Shown here in pieces: positions 7,126 to 15,133 of a stretch of 64,000 nt of DNA; position 1 is the stretch's first letter, and every line of letters starts with the position of its first letter. The notes below the pieces were generated by a model that was not told where the DNA came from, made no database searches, and saw nothing but the letters and a program-made list of their open reading frames with translations. The translations under genes and the position numbers were made by a program. The stretch is from Sphingomonas sp. Leaf32 (GTDB taxonomy: Bacteria; Pseudomonadota; Alphaproteobacteria; Sphingomonadales; Sphingomonadaceae), in contig NZ_LMLA01000011.1 of the NCBI RefSeq assembly GCF_001421765.1, positions 1 to 64,000 on the forward strand. Direction: 5' to 3'.

Positions 7126-8689
7126 TGCCGACACCATAGACGGCCGGGTTTACGAGAAAGTCCTTTCTGGCTCGCCCGATCGTCCCGCCCGCTCGCGATG
7201 GCGCGGAGCGCAGCCAGTCCGCTTCAATCAGCAACTCGATTGCCGCTTCCACATCCGCCGCCTTTTCCGCCTTCGACAACTTCCCGGTTTTCAGCAGGTC
7301 GCGCGCGTTGATCCGCTCCCAACGATTCTTGACGATCAGTTTCGCAAGCTGCGCCGCGTTTCGCTGATCGATCGGCAGCGCCGCATCGCCGAACACCCGC
7401 AGCGCGGACGGCTTGGCGTAGCTGTCGACAAACTCCAGCACCGTTACCAGCGTCGTCGCCTTGATGCAGTCCGGCTCCCGCCCGCCGCGCTTCGCCCACG
7501 CCAGCAGTTCCGCAACCAGTGCCAGGCGCAACACCATGCCCCGCAGCTTGCCGAGGAACCCCTTATACAGTCCCGCCGCTTCCCCGATTGCATCGTCGTT
7601 GTCGCGAATCCACGCTTCAAAGATCGTGCCCGCCTCCGGGGACAGCATCAGCACGTCGGGAACGATCGCGCCGCCTTCCTCCCTTTGCGCGCTCAGGTCG
7701 CCCAACGTCCGGTAGATCGTGTCGAGCAACCCCAGATCGGCGATATTGCGCGGTCGCTGATACCGGCGCGGTTCCGGCCACGCCCACAGGAAGCGGGCAA
7801 CCAGCCCGTCATCGGCTGTAGCCAGCAGGCAGTCGGACAGCTTCTCCGGCTGGATACCGCCCAACACCGTAACACCGTTGAACGGCACCGACACCGCGCC
7901 AGCCTTGTTGCTCTTGCGGTCGACGGTGAAGTGCCGGCCGCCATACGCCTCAAGCCAAAATTCCCGTCCGCCCGGCGAGTAGCGTTCGAAACTCATCAGC
8001 CAGCCGGCCAACTCGTCGCGGAGATGCAGGACGCCGTTCGGGTTGCCGGACAATATCTCGATGACCGCTTCCGGGGTGCCGTCCTGCACCATCATGCGCG
8101 GGCGGTGCGGCGGTTCCGGTTCGTCGGCAGCTTCGGGCATGGCTGGCGTCGCCTCACCCATCTTCGTGGCCTCTTTGACCTGCGCTTGCCATTGCGCCCG
8201 CTCAGCCTTCGCGCGTTCGGCCTTCGTCTGCCAATAGATCATCTGTTGCTTGTGTTCTTCGGCGCGGTCCTTCTCGATACCGCGCAACGGTCCCGTTGCC
8301 GCATCGATCGCGGGCGACTTGTTCGAAGACGGATCACCGACCGGCGCGACCCACAACACGCACGGTTCCTGCCATTGCGGCGCGGACTCGAACGGCTGCA
8401 CCCGGCGCTTGGCCCCGATCAGCGACGCGGCGGTGGCGATGACGCCAAGGGCGACATAATCGACCGGAGCGCCGGCCCCTTCCGCCAAATCGCTGACCAG
8501 CGACCACATATCTCCGAACATGGCGGTTGGCATCGTTGGGGCGGGGAACCGCTTTTCCGACACCATCGACATATCGGGTTCAGCCCATTCCGCGTCCGTC
8601 GCCCGGCCGCTATACCGGCCTTCGAACGGATCGGCCTCGAACGGCTGCGCAGCGTCCATCCACGCCTGCATATCGGTGGCGGGGTTCAT
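7118..8689 (-). CDS. DUF3987 primase/helicase-associated protein
   Basis: A 523-residue protein starting at ATG 8689, which overlaps the primase stop (ATGA). It carries the DUF3987 features: a P-loop-like element VGDPSSNKSPA near residue 120, a charged coiled-coil insertion (about 140-200), and LRDELAGWLMSFERYSPGG followed by the VDRKSN segment around 230-270. DUF3987 proteins sit next to CHC2/Toprim primases in phages, satellites and integrated plasmids and are thought to act as replicative ATPases. It is translationally coupled to the primase on one side and to the unknown 154-residue protein on the other. Confidence 0.85.
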   Translation of the reverse strand: MNPATDMQAWMDAAQPFEADPFEGRYSGRATDAEWAEPDMSMVSEKRFPAPTMPTAMFGDMWSLVSDLAEGAGAPVDYVALGVIATAASLIGAKRRVQPFESAPQWQEPCVLWVAPVGDPSSNKSPAIDAATGPLRGIEKDRAEEHKQQMIYWQTKAERAKAERAQWQAQVKEATKMGEATPAMPEAADEPEPPHRPRMMVQDGTPEAVIEILSGNPNGVLHLRDELAGWLMSFERYSPGGREFWLEAYGGRHFTVDRKSNKAGAVSVPFNGVTVLGGIQPEKLSDCLLATADDGLVARFLWAWPEPRRYQRPRNIADLGLLDTIYRTLGDLSAQREEGGAIVPDVLMLSPEAGTIFEAWIRDNDDAIGEAAGLYKGFLGKLRGMVLRLALVAELLAWAKRGGREPDCIKATTLVTVLEFVDSYAKPSALRVFGDAALPIDQRNAAQLAKLIVKNRWERINARDLLKTGKLSKAEKAADVEAAIELLIEADWLRSAPSRAGGTIGRARKDFLVNPAVYGVGNA

Positions 8690-9666
8690 GCGCTCGCCCC
8701 CTTCCGCTGCGCCTGTTCCCACTCGTTCCAATCCTTGAACGGCTGGGGCGGCGGCAGGACACGGACAGCGAGGCCGCGCGCGGTGTACGCCTCACCAGCC
8801 GCGTTTGCAGCGATGCGGCCGGCCTCGTCATTGTCCGCCCCGATCACGACCGAGCGAACAACGTCGGGGAACGTCATGGCGGGCAGCATCGACGTACCGG
8901 CCCCGACCCACACCGACCGGCCAAGCCCCTGTGCTAAGGACAGTCCATCCTCGGCTCCTTCGGTTACGACGATGCTTGCAGCCGCCGGACCCAGCCGGAT
9001 CGCACCGGTACGGACGTTGCCAAGGCTGTATTTCACCTTGGGCTTGCGGTCCTGTTCGGTCGCAACCACCGCCGCCTTGCGCCCGTCGTCAGTGAGATAG
9101 GTTCGCTGGATCGCGACGAGCGCCCCATCTGGCCCCGTCACCGCCGCGACCAGTGCGGGCAGCGGCTTCGGGCCATTCGCCGCCAACAGGCCGTTGCCGG
9201 GGATAGTGGGCGGTGCCAGCCGTGCGAACCGCAGGCAGTCCGGTAGATCCATGCTGATACCCCGATTGCGCAGGTAGAGCGCAGCCGGGGTGCCGGCGAT
9301 CGGCTGGGTTCCGTTCCAGATGCGCGCGACCAGCTTCGACCAGTCCTTGCGCGGCTGGGCGGGTTCGGGCGGTGCGATCGGCCCCAGCGCGCCACCGTCG
9401 AGCGCGCGAATGGCGTCAACGACCGAACCGCCATAGGCGCGGCGCATGAAGTCCAGCACATCGCCCTCAGCGTTGCAGCCGTAGCAGACGAACCGGCGTT
9501 CGTTCGCATAGACATAGAAGCTGGGCGTTCCGTCGTCGTGGAACGGGCAGCAGGCTTTCCACTCGTTGCCGGCGCGTACCAGCTTCACTCCGGCCTTGCG
9601 GGCGATGGACGATACCGAGAAGTCATTGCGGATGCGGTCGATGGCCGCGCGCAGTTCAGTATTCAT
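8686..9666 (-). CDS. CHC2 zinc-finger / Toprim primase
   Basis: A 326-residue protein from ATG 9666. Residues 34-60 form the CHC2 zinc finger (CCPFHDDGTPSF ... RRFVCYGCNAEGD). Residues about 225-300 form a Toprim-like domain with VVTEGAEDGLSLAQ and a VVIGADNDEAGR motif carrying the metal-binding acidic residues. This is the DnaG-type core without a helicase domain, which the coupled DUF3987 protein may supply. It would prime replication of the excised element. The start overlaps the 3' end of the 173-residue gene upstream; the stop overlaps the DUF3987 ATG. Confidence 0.88.
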   Translation of the reverse strand: MNTELRAAIDRIRNDFSVSSIARKAGVKLVRAGNEWKACCPFHDDGTPSFYVYANERRFVCYGCNAEGDVLDFMRRAYGGSVVDAIRALDGGALGPIAPPEPAQPRKDWSKLVARIWNGTQPIAGTPAALYLRNRGISMDLPDCLRFARLAPPTIPGNGLLAANGPKPLPALVAAVTGPDGALVAIQRTYLTDDGRKAAVVATEQDRKPKVKYSLGNVRTGAIRLGPAAASIVVTEGAEDGLSLAQGLGRSVWVGAGTSMLPAMTFPDVVRSVVIGADNDEAGRIAANAAGEAYTARGLAVRVLPPPQPFKDWNEWEQAQRKGASA

Positions 9667-10177
9667 GATGCGGCCTCCCATCCAGAATGTCGCCCAAGCT
9701 GGACCGGCTGGGGGTGTAGCTGTTGCGGAATGCGCGCTGCTCGCCTGGTGACAGGAACCGGGCTTCCTCGCCTTTCGGCTCGATCAGCACTGGCAAACCT
9801 GACTGGCGGAAGATGCGATGTGCTTCGGCCAGAGCGCCAGCGTAGGAGCGGAGATCTTCGGAGGGCGGCGTGAACGGAGGACGCTTGCCGGACCGGACAG
9901 CGAACGTCCGCACCACGACAGCCCATTCCGTCCGGCTTTCCTGCCGGATGACAAGGGCGCGGCGGCGCACCCGGTCGGGGAAGGCTACCAGCACCGTTGT
10001 TCCTTCAAGGTTCGCACAGGCGAGGCCCCAGCCGCCAGCCGATGCGGCCAACAGCCCGGCGCTAAGCGCACTGGCGTAATTCACGACAGGGGCAGGCGCG
10101 TCATCGGGCGTCAGGCAATGCCATTGCCCATGCGCGACCTGCTCCACGATGACGAAGGCGCGGGGATCGGGTGTCAT
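9656..10177 (-). CDS. Hypothetical protein in the replication operon
   Basis: A 173-residue protein from ATG 10177 (ATGA overlap with the gene before it). Beta-strand-like segments occur at the start (FVIVEQV, WHCLTPDD) and in the middle (TTVLVAF, EWAVVVRTF). The C-terminal half is helical and polar. I recognise no domain. The end overlaps the primase start by about ten bases. Its conserved placement inside a gapless replication operon argues that it is real. Confidence 0.65.
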   Translation of the reverse strand: MTPDPRAFVIVEQVAHGQWHCLTPDDAPAPVVNYASALSAGLLAASAGGWGLACANLEGTTVLVAFPDRVRRRALVIRQESRTEWAVVVRTFAVRSGKRPPFTPPSEDLRSYAGALAEAHRIFRQSGLPVLIEPKGEEARFLSPGEQRAFRNSYTPSRSSLGDILDGRPHHEY

Positions 10178-10443
10178 TCCACACCCCCGCGCCCGTTGAT
10201 GGCGTCCCCAGCCGCTACACCGGCTTCGCGTTCCAGCGTTGCCATGCGAGCAAGGAACGTCCCGACGCCAGCCAAGGTCGATAGGTCGCCAACCGACAGC
10301 ACCGGGCGGCGATCGGCCATAAGCTGCGCCACCTGTTCGGCAAGCAACTGCCATATGCCCGACACGTCCCAGCCTTCGGGAATGTCCACCGTCTGCATCA
10401 AGGCGAGGTAGCTGGCGGCTTCCGGGGAAAGGTCCCGGGTCAT
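10174..10443 (-). CDS. Small hypothetical protein in the replication operon
   Basis: An 89-residue, mainly helical protein (SGIWQLLAEQVAQLMADRRP in its middle) with four-base ATGA overlaps to both neighbours. No family is recognised and there is no signal or membrane segment. Coupling to the replication genes is the only functional clue. Confidence 0.6.
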   Translation of the reverse strand: MTRDLSPEAASYLALMQTVDIPEGWDVSGIWQLLAEQVAQLMADRRPVLSVGDLSTLAGVGTFLARMATLEREAGVAAGDAINGRGGVE

Positions 10444-10889
10444 GCCTCACCCCCTTCCGCGTGCGGCTGGGGCACGACATGCGCGCTGCCCGGCACCTCG
10501 AACCCTTCATTGGCCGCGCGATCCCAATCGGCGCGGCGCGCGTCCCGCATCCGCTTCTCTCCGAAAGCACGAGTGCCGCCGGCCTGCGCCTCCATGCGAT
10601 CAAGAACGGTCGCCCGCCAGACGATCGCACGCGAGCCGGACTCGTTGAACCGGCGTTCGCCCGTGTCGCGGATCATGCCCATCTTCAAAAGTTCGGTGTG
10701 GCGAGGTTGCAGCGAATACCGGCGCATACCGGCGATCTTGCAAACCTCGTCGACAGTCAGCCCCTTGGGGTGTTCGAACAGAATGCCATGGACGATTGCG
10801 CGCAGGCGGTTCGACAGCGGGGCCATCGTTTCCGCAGCCTCGCGGCTGGTGTCGACGCCGCGATGATTGCTTTCAGTCGGATACATCAT
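10440..10889 (-). CDS. Winged-helix-like protein in the replication operon
   Basis: A 149-residue protein. Residues 24-95 have winged-helix-like spacing: an N-terminal helix (LSNRLRAIVHGILFEHP), then GLTVDEVCKIAGM as the turn-helix, a recognition-like helix YSLQPRHTELLKMG and a hairpin MIRDTGERRF. The remainder is charged and helical. Such proteins in phage and satellite replication operons often act as DNA-binding initiators or regulators, but no exact family is recognised. ATG 10889 overlaps the preceding stop; an adjacent ATG at 10886 is equivalent. Confidence 0.65.
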   Translation of the reverse strand: MMYPTESNHRGVDTSREAAETMAPLSNRLRAIVHGILFEHPKGLTVDEVCKIAGMRRYSLQPRHTELLKMGMIRDTGERRFNESGSRAIVWRATVLDRMEAQAGGTRAFGEKRMRDARRADWDRAANEGFEVPGSAHVVPQPHAEGGEA

Positions 10890-11077
10890 GCGTCGCTCCC
10901 GTCATCGAGAGGGGGCAGGCCGGCGCGTTCCAGCAGCTTGGCGAGCCATCCGGCTTGCTTCTCCGAAAGCGGGGTCGCGCTAACGGCAATCTGGCCAAGA
11001 AACTGGCCGGATCGGTGATTTAGCGTGTCCGCATGGTGGGTCAGCAGGGCGAGCGCCGCTTCACGAACGGTCGTCAT
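10886..11077 (-). CDS. Small hypothetical protein
   Basis: A 63-residue protein from ATG 11077, overlapping the previous stop (ATGA). It comprises two amphipathic helices, the second beginning PLSEKQAGWLAKLLERAG. This resembles short C-terminal segments of phage proteins that bind single-stranded DNA or partner proteins, but the resemblance is too weak to name. The end overlaps the winged-helix gene. Coupling on both sides supports it as a real gene. Confidence 0.55.
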   Translation of the reverse strand: MTTVREAALALLTHHADTLNHRSGQFLGQIAVSATPLSEKQAGWLAKLLERAGLPPLDDGSDA

Positions 11078-11274
11078 TGCACCGCCCCCCATGCAAGGGA
11101 CGCGACCAGATCGGCGCGCATTTTCGACAGTCCCAGCGAGGCGAGACGTTGCCTGCGATAGACGGCGGTGGTATTCTCATTTTTGTCGCCGCCAAGCTGA
11201 CAAATGATCGGATGCCGCTCGGTGCCAGCCGGGCGGCATTCTCGTTTAGGGGCGGCCCCCTGGACGTTTGCCAT
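11074..11274 (-). CDS. Small basic hypothetical protein
   Basis: A 66-residue, Arg-rich protein with two cysteines in the first half. It starts six bases after the AlpA-like gene and ends in an ATGA overlap with the next gene, so it belongs to the same transcript. No motif is recognised. Confidence 0.5.
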   Translation of the reverse strand: MANVQGAAPKRECRPAGTERHPIICQLGGDKNENTTAVYRRQRLASLGLSKMRADLVASLAWGAVQ

Positions 11275-11280
11275 GAGCGA

Positions 11281-11448
11281 TCACGCAGCCTGTTCCACGA
11301 GGGCGCGGATGCTGGCTGTTTTCACGAGCGTCCGGCGACCGATCTTCACGGTCTGCAGCCGGCCTTCGCCGATCAGTTCATAGATTTTGGTTGCGCCGAG
11401 ACCCAGTGCCTTTTTGGCATCGGCAACTGTGACGGTGATGGGTTCCAT
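11281..11448 (-). CDS. AlpA/excisionase-type HTH protein
   Basis: A 55-residue protein from ATG 11448, preceded by GGGAG. It is almost entirely one MerR/AlpA-like helix-turn-helix: VTVADAKKALGLGATKIYEL, then the typical GRLQTVKIGRRTLVKTASIR wing. Such proteins act as excisionases or activators of integrase on P4-like elements. It is the first gene of a minus-strand operon running to 6661, while the integrase lies just upstream on the same strand. Operator-like half-sites ACCGCGA surround its ribosome-binding site. In-frame ATGs at 11511 and 11463 would place the palindrome inside the coding region, which favours the later start. Confidence 0.82.
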   Translation of the reverse strand: MEPITVTVADAKKALGLGATKIYELIGEGRLQTVKIGRRTLVKTASIRALVEQAA

Positions 11449-11449
11449 T

Positions 11450-11485
11450 TCGCGGTCTCCCATTCGAAACCGCGACTTCGCGGTT
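11450..11485. promoter_or_regulatory. Operator-like repeats before the excisionase gene
   Basis: An 18-bp palindrome, AACCGCGA-CT-TCGCGGTT, spans 11468-11485. A third half-site TCGCGGT (11450-11456) overlaps the translation start region. Three copies of one half-site directly before an HTH gene suggest autoregulation of the replication operon, by this protein or another repressor. Confidence 0.45.
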
Positions 11486-11577
11486 CTTCGTGACCGCTCG
11501 CTATTATTCACACAGAATCAGCGCTGGGAACGGGACATTAAATCACCTGAGCATTTTTCTGGCAGGACGTACCTCGG

Positions 11578-12801
11578 TCAATCACGACAAAGCCCCAGAA
11601 ACTCACCCCACCCGCCCAAAAGCTTTCGCCGCATTTCGACGAACGTCGTCCGCTTATATGCCCGCACGACCTTGTCCGATACGATGTGCGCCAAGGCTGC
11701 CTCGGCAACCGGATCGGGTATCTCCGGCATCTTCTCGGCAGCCCAGTCGCGGAACGAACTGCGGAAGCCATGCGCGTCGAACGGCTGCCCCGCAGTCCGC
11801 AGCACTTTGTTCATCGTCATGTCGGATAGCATCCCGCCTCTCTGCCCGGGGAACACCAACTGGTCAGGCTTCGGGGTCGCGTCGCCCTTCGTCTGCTTGA
11901 GCAGTGCAACCGCCGCATCATTGAGCGTAACGGTGTGCGAAGAAGCGTCGTTACCCTTCATCAGTGACGCGGGCCGATTCCACTCGCGCATATCAAGATC
12001 GATCTGACCCCAGCGTGCGCCGCGGACTTCGCCAGGCCGCGCTGCAGTGTAAATCTGAAACAGCAACGCCGAACGACCGGTCGTCGACGGCTGGGCGACC
12101 AAGCCAGCAACGAACGCCGGCACGTCGGCGTACGGCATCGCGAGATAGTTTCCTCCCTTCGGCTGGCGCGGCAGTCCGACGGTTACCGATCGGCCCGGTG
12201 CCTCGGTTGCGCGCCACCCCTTGCCGTGCGCGAAGTTAAGCACCGTCCCGATCCGCTGGCGCACCTTCCGCGCCATATCGACCTTGGTGGTCCAGATCGG
12301 AGCCAACGCGCTCGATATATCAGCGGCAGTGACTGCATCGACACGAATATCGCCAATCGCCTTGAAGGTGTGGGTCTCGAGCGAATTGATGAATGTGGCC
12401 GCCCCCTTCTCGGACCAGCCCTCTTTCAGTGCCAGATGGGCAGCCTTCGCCGCATCACGGAACTTAGGGATCTTCAACCTTTCGCGGTCACGCTCTGCTA
12501 CCGGATCGAGGCCAGATTTGGCGGCAACCCGGAGCATCGCCGCCTTGTCGCGCGCCTCAGCTAGCGTGAGTATCTTCCGCTGCAAGATCGGGATGATAAT
12601 TGGGGACGCCTCCCCCTTCCCTGCTGCCCGCGACGAAACGTCGACCGTACCGAGGCCAATGTCGCGCCGCTTCCCTTCGACCTGCACCCGCAGCAGCCAA
12701 GTCTTGGCACCAGTCGGTTTAACGAACAGGTATAGCCCGTCGCCATCGGCGTGCCGGCCGGGCTTCGCGTTCTTCACTGTCAGGGCAGTAAGCTTCGCCA
12801 A
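11578..12801 (-). CDS. P4-type tyrosine recombinase (integrase)
   Basis: A 407-residue integrase of the usual P4-family length. The N-terminal DUF4102 domain has the characteristic KNAKPGRHADGDGLYLFV and a WLLRVQVEGKRRDIGLG strand pattern. The central SAM-like core-binding domain covers about 100-200. The catalytic domain shows Arg in ARPGEVRGARW, the HGFR box (His-x-x-Arg) and the terminal Tyr in VVRAYKRT. It would integrate and excise the element 6 to 13 kb long to its left. P4 integrases usually target tRNA 3' ends, but no tRNA is visible next to the start, so the attachment site is undetermined. Confidence 0.92.
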   Translation of the reverse strand: MAKLTALTVKNAKPGRHADGDGLYLFVKPTGAKTWLLRVQVEGKRRDIGLGTVDVSSRAAGKGEASPIIIPILQRKILTLAEARDKAAMLRVAAKSGLDPVAERDRERLKIPKFRDAAKAAHLALKEGWSEKGAATFINSLETHTFKAIGDIRVDAVTAADISSALAPIWTTKVDMARKVRQRIGTVLNFAHGKGWRATEAPGRSVTVGLPRQPKGGNYLAMPYADVPAFVAGLVAQPSTTGRSALLFQIYTAARPGEVRGARWGQIDLDMREWNRPASLMKGNDASSHTVTLNDAAVALLKQTKGDATPKPDQLVFPGQRGGMLSDMTMNKVLRTAGQPFDAHGFRSSFRDWAAEKMPEIPDPVAEAALAHIVSDKVVRAYKRTTFVEMRRKLLGGWGEFLGLCRD

Positions 12802-12862
12802 ATCACTCCCCTATCCGTTCCCTCACTTTGACGCGGCTGGGCGCGAACGTCAACGAACAATG

Positions 12863-12880
12863 ACGGAACATACGTTCCGT
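12863..12880. promoter_or_regulatory. Palindrome upstream of the integrase
   Basis: ACGGAAC (12863-12869) and GTTCCGT (12874-12880) are perfect 7-bp arms around ATAC, about 60 bases before the integrase start and inside the otherwise empty stretch 12802-12964. It may be a repressor operator or an integrase arm site. It is not the alphaproteobacterial LexA pattern (direct GTTC repeats). Confidence 0.35.
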
Positions 12881-12964
12881 AACTGTTTCGATCTAGGAGT
12901 AGAAAACGAACGGGGGCGAACGACAGCGAATAGTTAGTTAGAAGCCTGCACGGGGCACCAGCGA

Positions 12965-13243
12965 TCAGTTAAGACTCGCGCGCAGCCGCCCCGCGACATC
13001 CTCCAGCGTCACGCCGGCCAGCTGGTCCTGCCCCTCGCCCGCGCGCAATACCGTCGCGATGTTCAGCATGATCTGCGTCACATGATCGATCGACTGCAGG
13101 CCGGTCAGGTGGCGGCGCAACGTCGTCTCGTCGCTGCCCAGTTCGAAGGCGAGGTCGCCGAGCAGGCGCGAGGCCCGCTCCAGCTCGCCGGCCAGCGCCT
13201 CGCCCAGCGCGGGCGAGGCGGGGGGAAACGCGACCCCGCTCAT
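12965..13243 (-). CDS. Small protein ending the chemotaxis operon
   Basis: A 92-residue protein from ATG 13243, overlapping the stop of the CheB-like gene by four bases. It is composed of helices with heptad-like hydrophobics (ELERASRLLGDLAFEL, DHVTQIMLNIATVL), consistent with a small four-helix or dimeric coiled-coil protein. I do not recognise a family. Being the final coupled gene of the chemotaxis operon, it may be a regulator or phosphatase-like accessory; that is inference. The integrated element starts just beyond it. Confidence 0.65.
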   Translation of the reverse strand: MSGVAFPPASPALGEALAGELERASRLLGDLAFELGSDETTLRRHLTGLQSIDHVTQIMLNIATVLRAGEGQDQLAGVTLEDVAGRLRASLN

Positions 13244-14241
13244 TTCGAGCACAGTTTCAGCACGCCGGCGGCCAGCGCGTCGGATGCCACCGGCTGGGTC
13301 ACCATGCCTCGCGACAGCGTATGCCCGCCGCCGCTTTCCGCCGGGGCGAAGACGTAGCCGCCCGCACCCAGCATCGCCTTCAACCCGCCGCCGCCATCTT
13401 CGCTGCCGTCGATCATCAACAGGCCCGCCGCGTTCGATCCCGCCGCCTTGGCGGTAGCGGCGAACAGCAGCGAGATCGACGGACGCTCGCCCGCCACCGG
13501 ATCGCGCGCCAGCAGGCGCAGCTTGCCCGAGGGCCACGCATCGATCACCAGATGGTGATCGCCCTGCGGCGCGAAATAGATCGTGCCCTGTTCGATCGCC
13601 ATGCCATCCTGCGCGACCACGACCTTCGGCGCGACCTGCGACCCCAGCTTTTCGACCATGCCGTTCACAAGCCCCGGACCCAGATGCTGGACGACGATCG
13701 TCGGCGGGCAGTTGGCCGGAAATTGTCCGAACAGCCCGAACATGGACGCGGTGCTCGACGCATCGCCGCCGACCACCAGCAGGCGGCCGTTCCAGTCGAT
13801 CGGCCGCGCCGCCGATGCCACCTTCGGCACCTTGACCGGCGCATTGCGCGCCGACTTGATGCGCTTGCCCAGCTTGGCGATGATCGCGTTCAGTTCGGCC
13901 GGGGCCGCCACGCGCGGCTTGGGCAGGCAGTCGATCGCGCCCAGCCGCAGCGCCTCGATCGTCTCGCCTGCGCCATCGGTGGTGCGGGTCGAGAACATGA
14001 TGACCGGCATCGGCTTGGTATCCATGATCTCGGCCAGATATTCGATGCCGCTCATTCCCGGCATCTCGACGTCGAGCGTCATGACGTGCGGCTTGAGCGA
14101 CGCGACCATCGAGCGGGCCTCGGCGGCGCCATCGGCCAGTCCTACGACCTCCACACCCGGAATCCGTTCCAGCGCCCCGGAAATGAGCGCCCGCATGGTC
14201 AGCGAGTCGTCGACGACCAAGACCTTCGTGCTAGCAGCCAT
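13240..14241 (-). CDS. CheB-like protein lacking the catalytic serine
   Basis: A 333-residue protein. The receiver domain (1-120) keeps the acidic pocket and phospho-acceptor Asp57 in MTLDVEMPGMSG. The methylesterase-like domain (150-333) aligns with the upstream CheB, for example FPANCPP-T-VVQH. Where that protein has GAST (Ser164), this one has GGDA, putting Asp160 at the nucleophile position. The His186 and Asp282 equivalents remain. CheB removes methyl groups from receptors; without the serine this copy is probably inactive as an esterase and may act as a phosphate sink, an adaptor or a decoy. Nearby Ser162/163 could in principle substitute. It ends in a four-base overlap with the last operon gene. 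Confidence 0.82.
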   Translation of the reverse strand: MAASTKVLVVDDSLTMRALISGALERIPGVEVVGLADGAAEARSMVASLKPHVMTLDVEMPGMSGIEYLAEIMDTKPMPVIMFSTRTTDGAGETIEALRLGAIDCLPKPRVAAPAELNAIIAKLGKRIKSARNAPVKVPKVASAARPIDWNGRLLVVGGDASSTASMFGLFGQFPANCPPTIVVQHLGPGLVNGMVEKLGSQVAPKVVVAQDGMAIEQGTIYFAPQGDHHLVIDAWPSGKLRLLARDPVAGERPSISLLFAATAKAAGSNAAGLLMIDGSEDGGGGLKAMLGAGGYVFAPAESGGGHTLSRGMVTQPVASDALAAGVLKLCSK

Positions 14242-14274
14242 GATGTGATTGTCCCAAAAAGATTACGCGGTACG

Positions 14275-14712
14275 TCAGGCGGCCTCGGCGACCGGTTGAT
14301 CGACCAGTCGGTCGAGCGCCAGCACAAGGATCATGCGGTTGTCGATCGTCGCCAACCCTTCGAGGAAGCGCGACGCTTCGGTGTCGCCGATATCGGGCAC
14401 CGGCTGCATCGCGTCGGGGTGGATCGACACGATGTCGTTCACCGCATCGACGATGATGCCCTGCAGCTGTTCGCCGATCCGCACGACGATGATGACGTGG
14501 CGAGCCGACGGGTCGGTCACGCCCCAGTTCAGCCGATGGCGCAGGTCGAACACCGGCAGCACGACGCCGCGCAGGTTCACCACGCCGCGAACATAGGGCG
14601 GCACGTTGGGCAGCGGCGTCGCCGGCGACCATGCGCGGATCTCGCGGATCGCCATGATGTCGACGCCCAGTATCTGGTCGCCCAGCTGAAAGGTGATAAG
14701 TTGGCGGGACAT
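14275..14712 (-). CDS. cheW: CheW chemotaxis coupling protein
   Basis: A 145-residue CheW-like domain spanning the whole protein, from the ATG at 14712 (GGAAACTCTC lies before it). Recognisable features are FQLGDQILGVDIMAIREI at the start, PYVRGVVNLRGVVLPVFDLR (the receptor/CheA-binding beta strands) and IVDAVNDIVSI. CheW bridges receptors and the CheA P5 domain in chemosensory arrays at the membrane. It sits between cheY and the degenerate cheB copy in the operon. Confidence 0.93.
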   Translation of the reverse strand: MSRQLITFQLGDQILGVDIMAIREIRAWSPATPLPNVPPYVRGVVNLRGVVLPVFDLRHRLNWGVTDPSARHVIIVVRIGEQLQGIIVDAVNDIVSIHPDAMQPVPDIGDTEASRFLEGLATIDNRMILVLALDRLVDQPVAEAA

Positions 14713-14738
14713 GAGAGTTTCCTTGATCGCGCTTGGGG

Positions 14739-15101
14739 TCAGTGCAGGACGCGCCGGATCGCGGCGGCCAGCTTTTCGGGATGGAACGGCTTCACGATCC
14801 ATCCGGTAGCACCGGCATCGCGCGCGCGCTGCTTTTTTTCGTCCGAACTCTCGGTGGTTAGCACGAGGATCGGCAGGCTGCGACGCCCCTGCCCGCGCAC
14901 TTCGGTGATCAGGCCGAACCCGTCCATGCGCGGCATGTTGATGTCGGTTATCAGCAGATCCGGCTGGAACCCGTCCAGCTTTTCCAGCGCATGGACGCCG
15001 TCCTCGGCCTCCACGACGCTGTATCCCAGATCGGTCAGCGCGACCCGCAGCAACATCCGCATACTGGGCGAATCATCCACGGTCATGATCGTCTTGGCCA
15101 C
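14739..15101 (-). CDS. cheY: CheY-type single-domain response regulator
   Basis: A 120-residue receiver domain. I start at GTG 15101, which gives the normal CheY length and has GAGGGA upstream. An ATG at 15134 would add 11 residues and overlap cheD. The DD pair in MTVDDSPSMRMLL, phospho-acceptor Asp in LLITDINMPRMDG, Thr in VLTTESS and Lys in IVKPFHPEKL are all present. It would carry the signal from CheA to the flagellar switch or another target; no flagellar genes are in this window. Confidence 0.92.
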   Translation of the reverse strand: MAKTIMTVDDSPSMRMLLRVALTDLGYSVVEAEDGVHALEKLDGFQPDLLITDINMPRMDGFGLITEVRGQGRRSLPILVLTTESSDEKKQRARDAGATGWIVKPFHPEKLAAAIRRVLH

Positions 15102-15133
15102 GATTAGAGGCTCCCTCGGTGCAAATTCGGTCA

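Noticed and set aside
12863..12880. GAAC-N4-GTTC palindrome considered as a LexA box
   Set aside because: This spacing matches the Gram-positive LexA site; alphaproteobacterial LexA uses direct GTTC repeats, so SOS control is not claimed.
12940..12962. GGGGCACCA, resembling a tRNA 3' end next to the integrase
   Set aside because: No T-arm or acceptor partner precedes it; it is not a tRNA or a convincing tRNA fragment.
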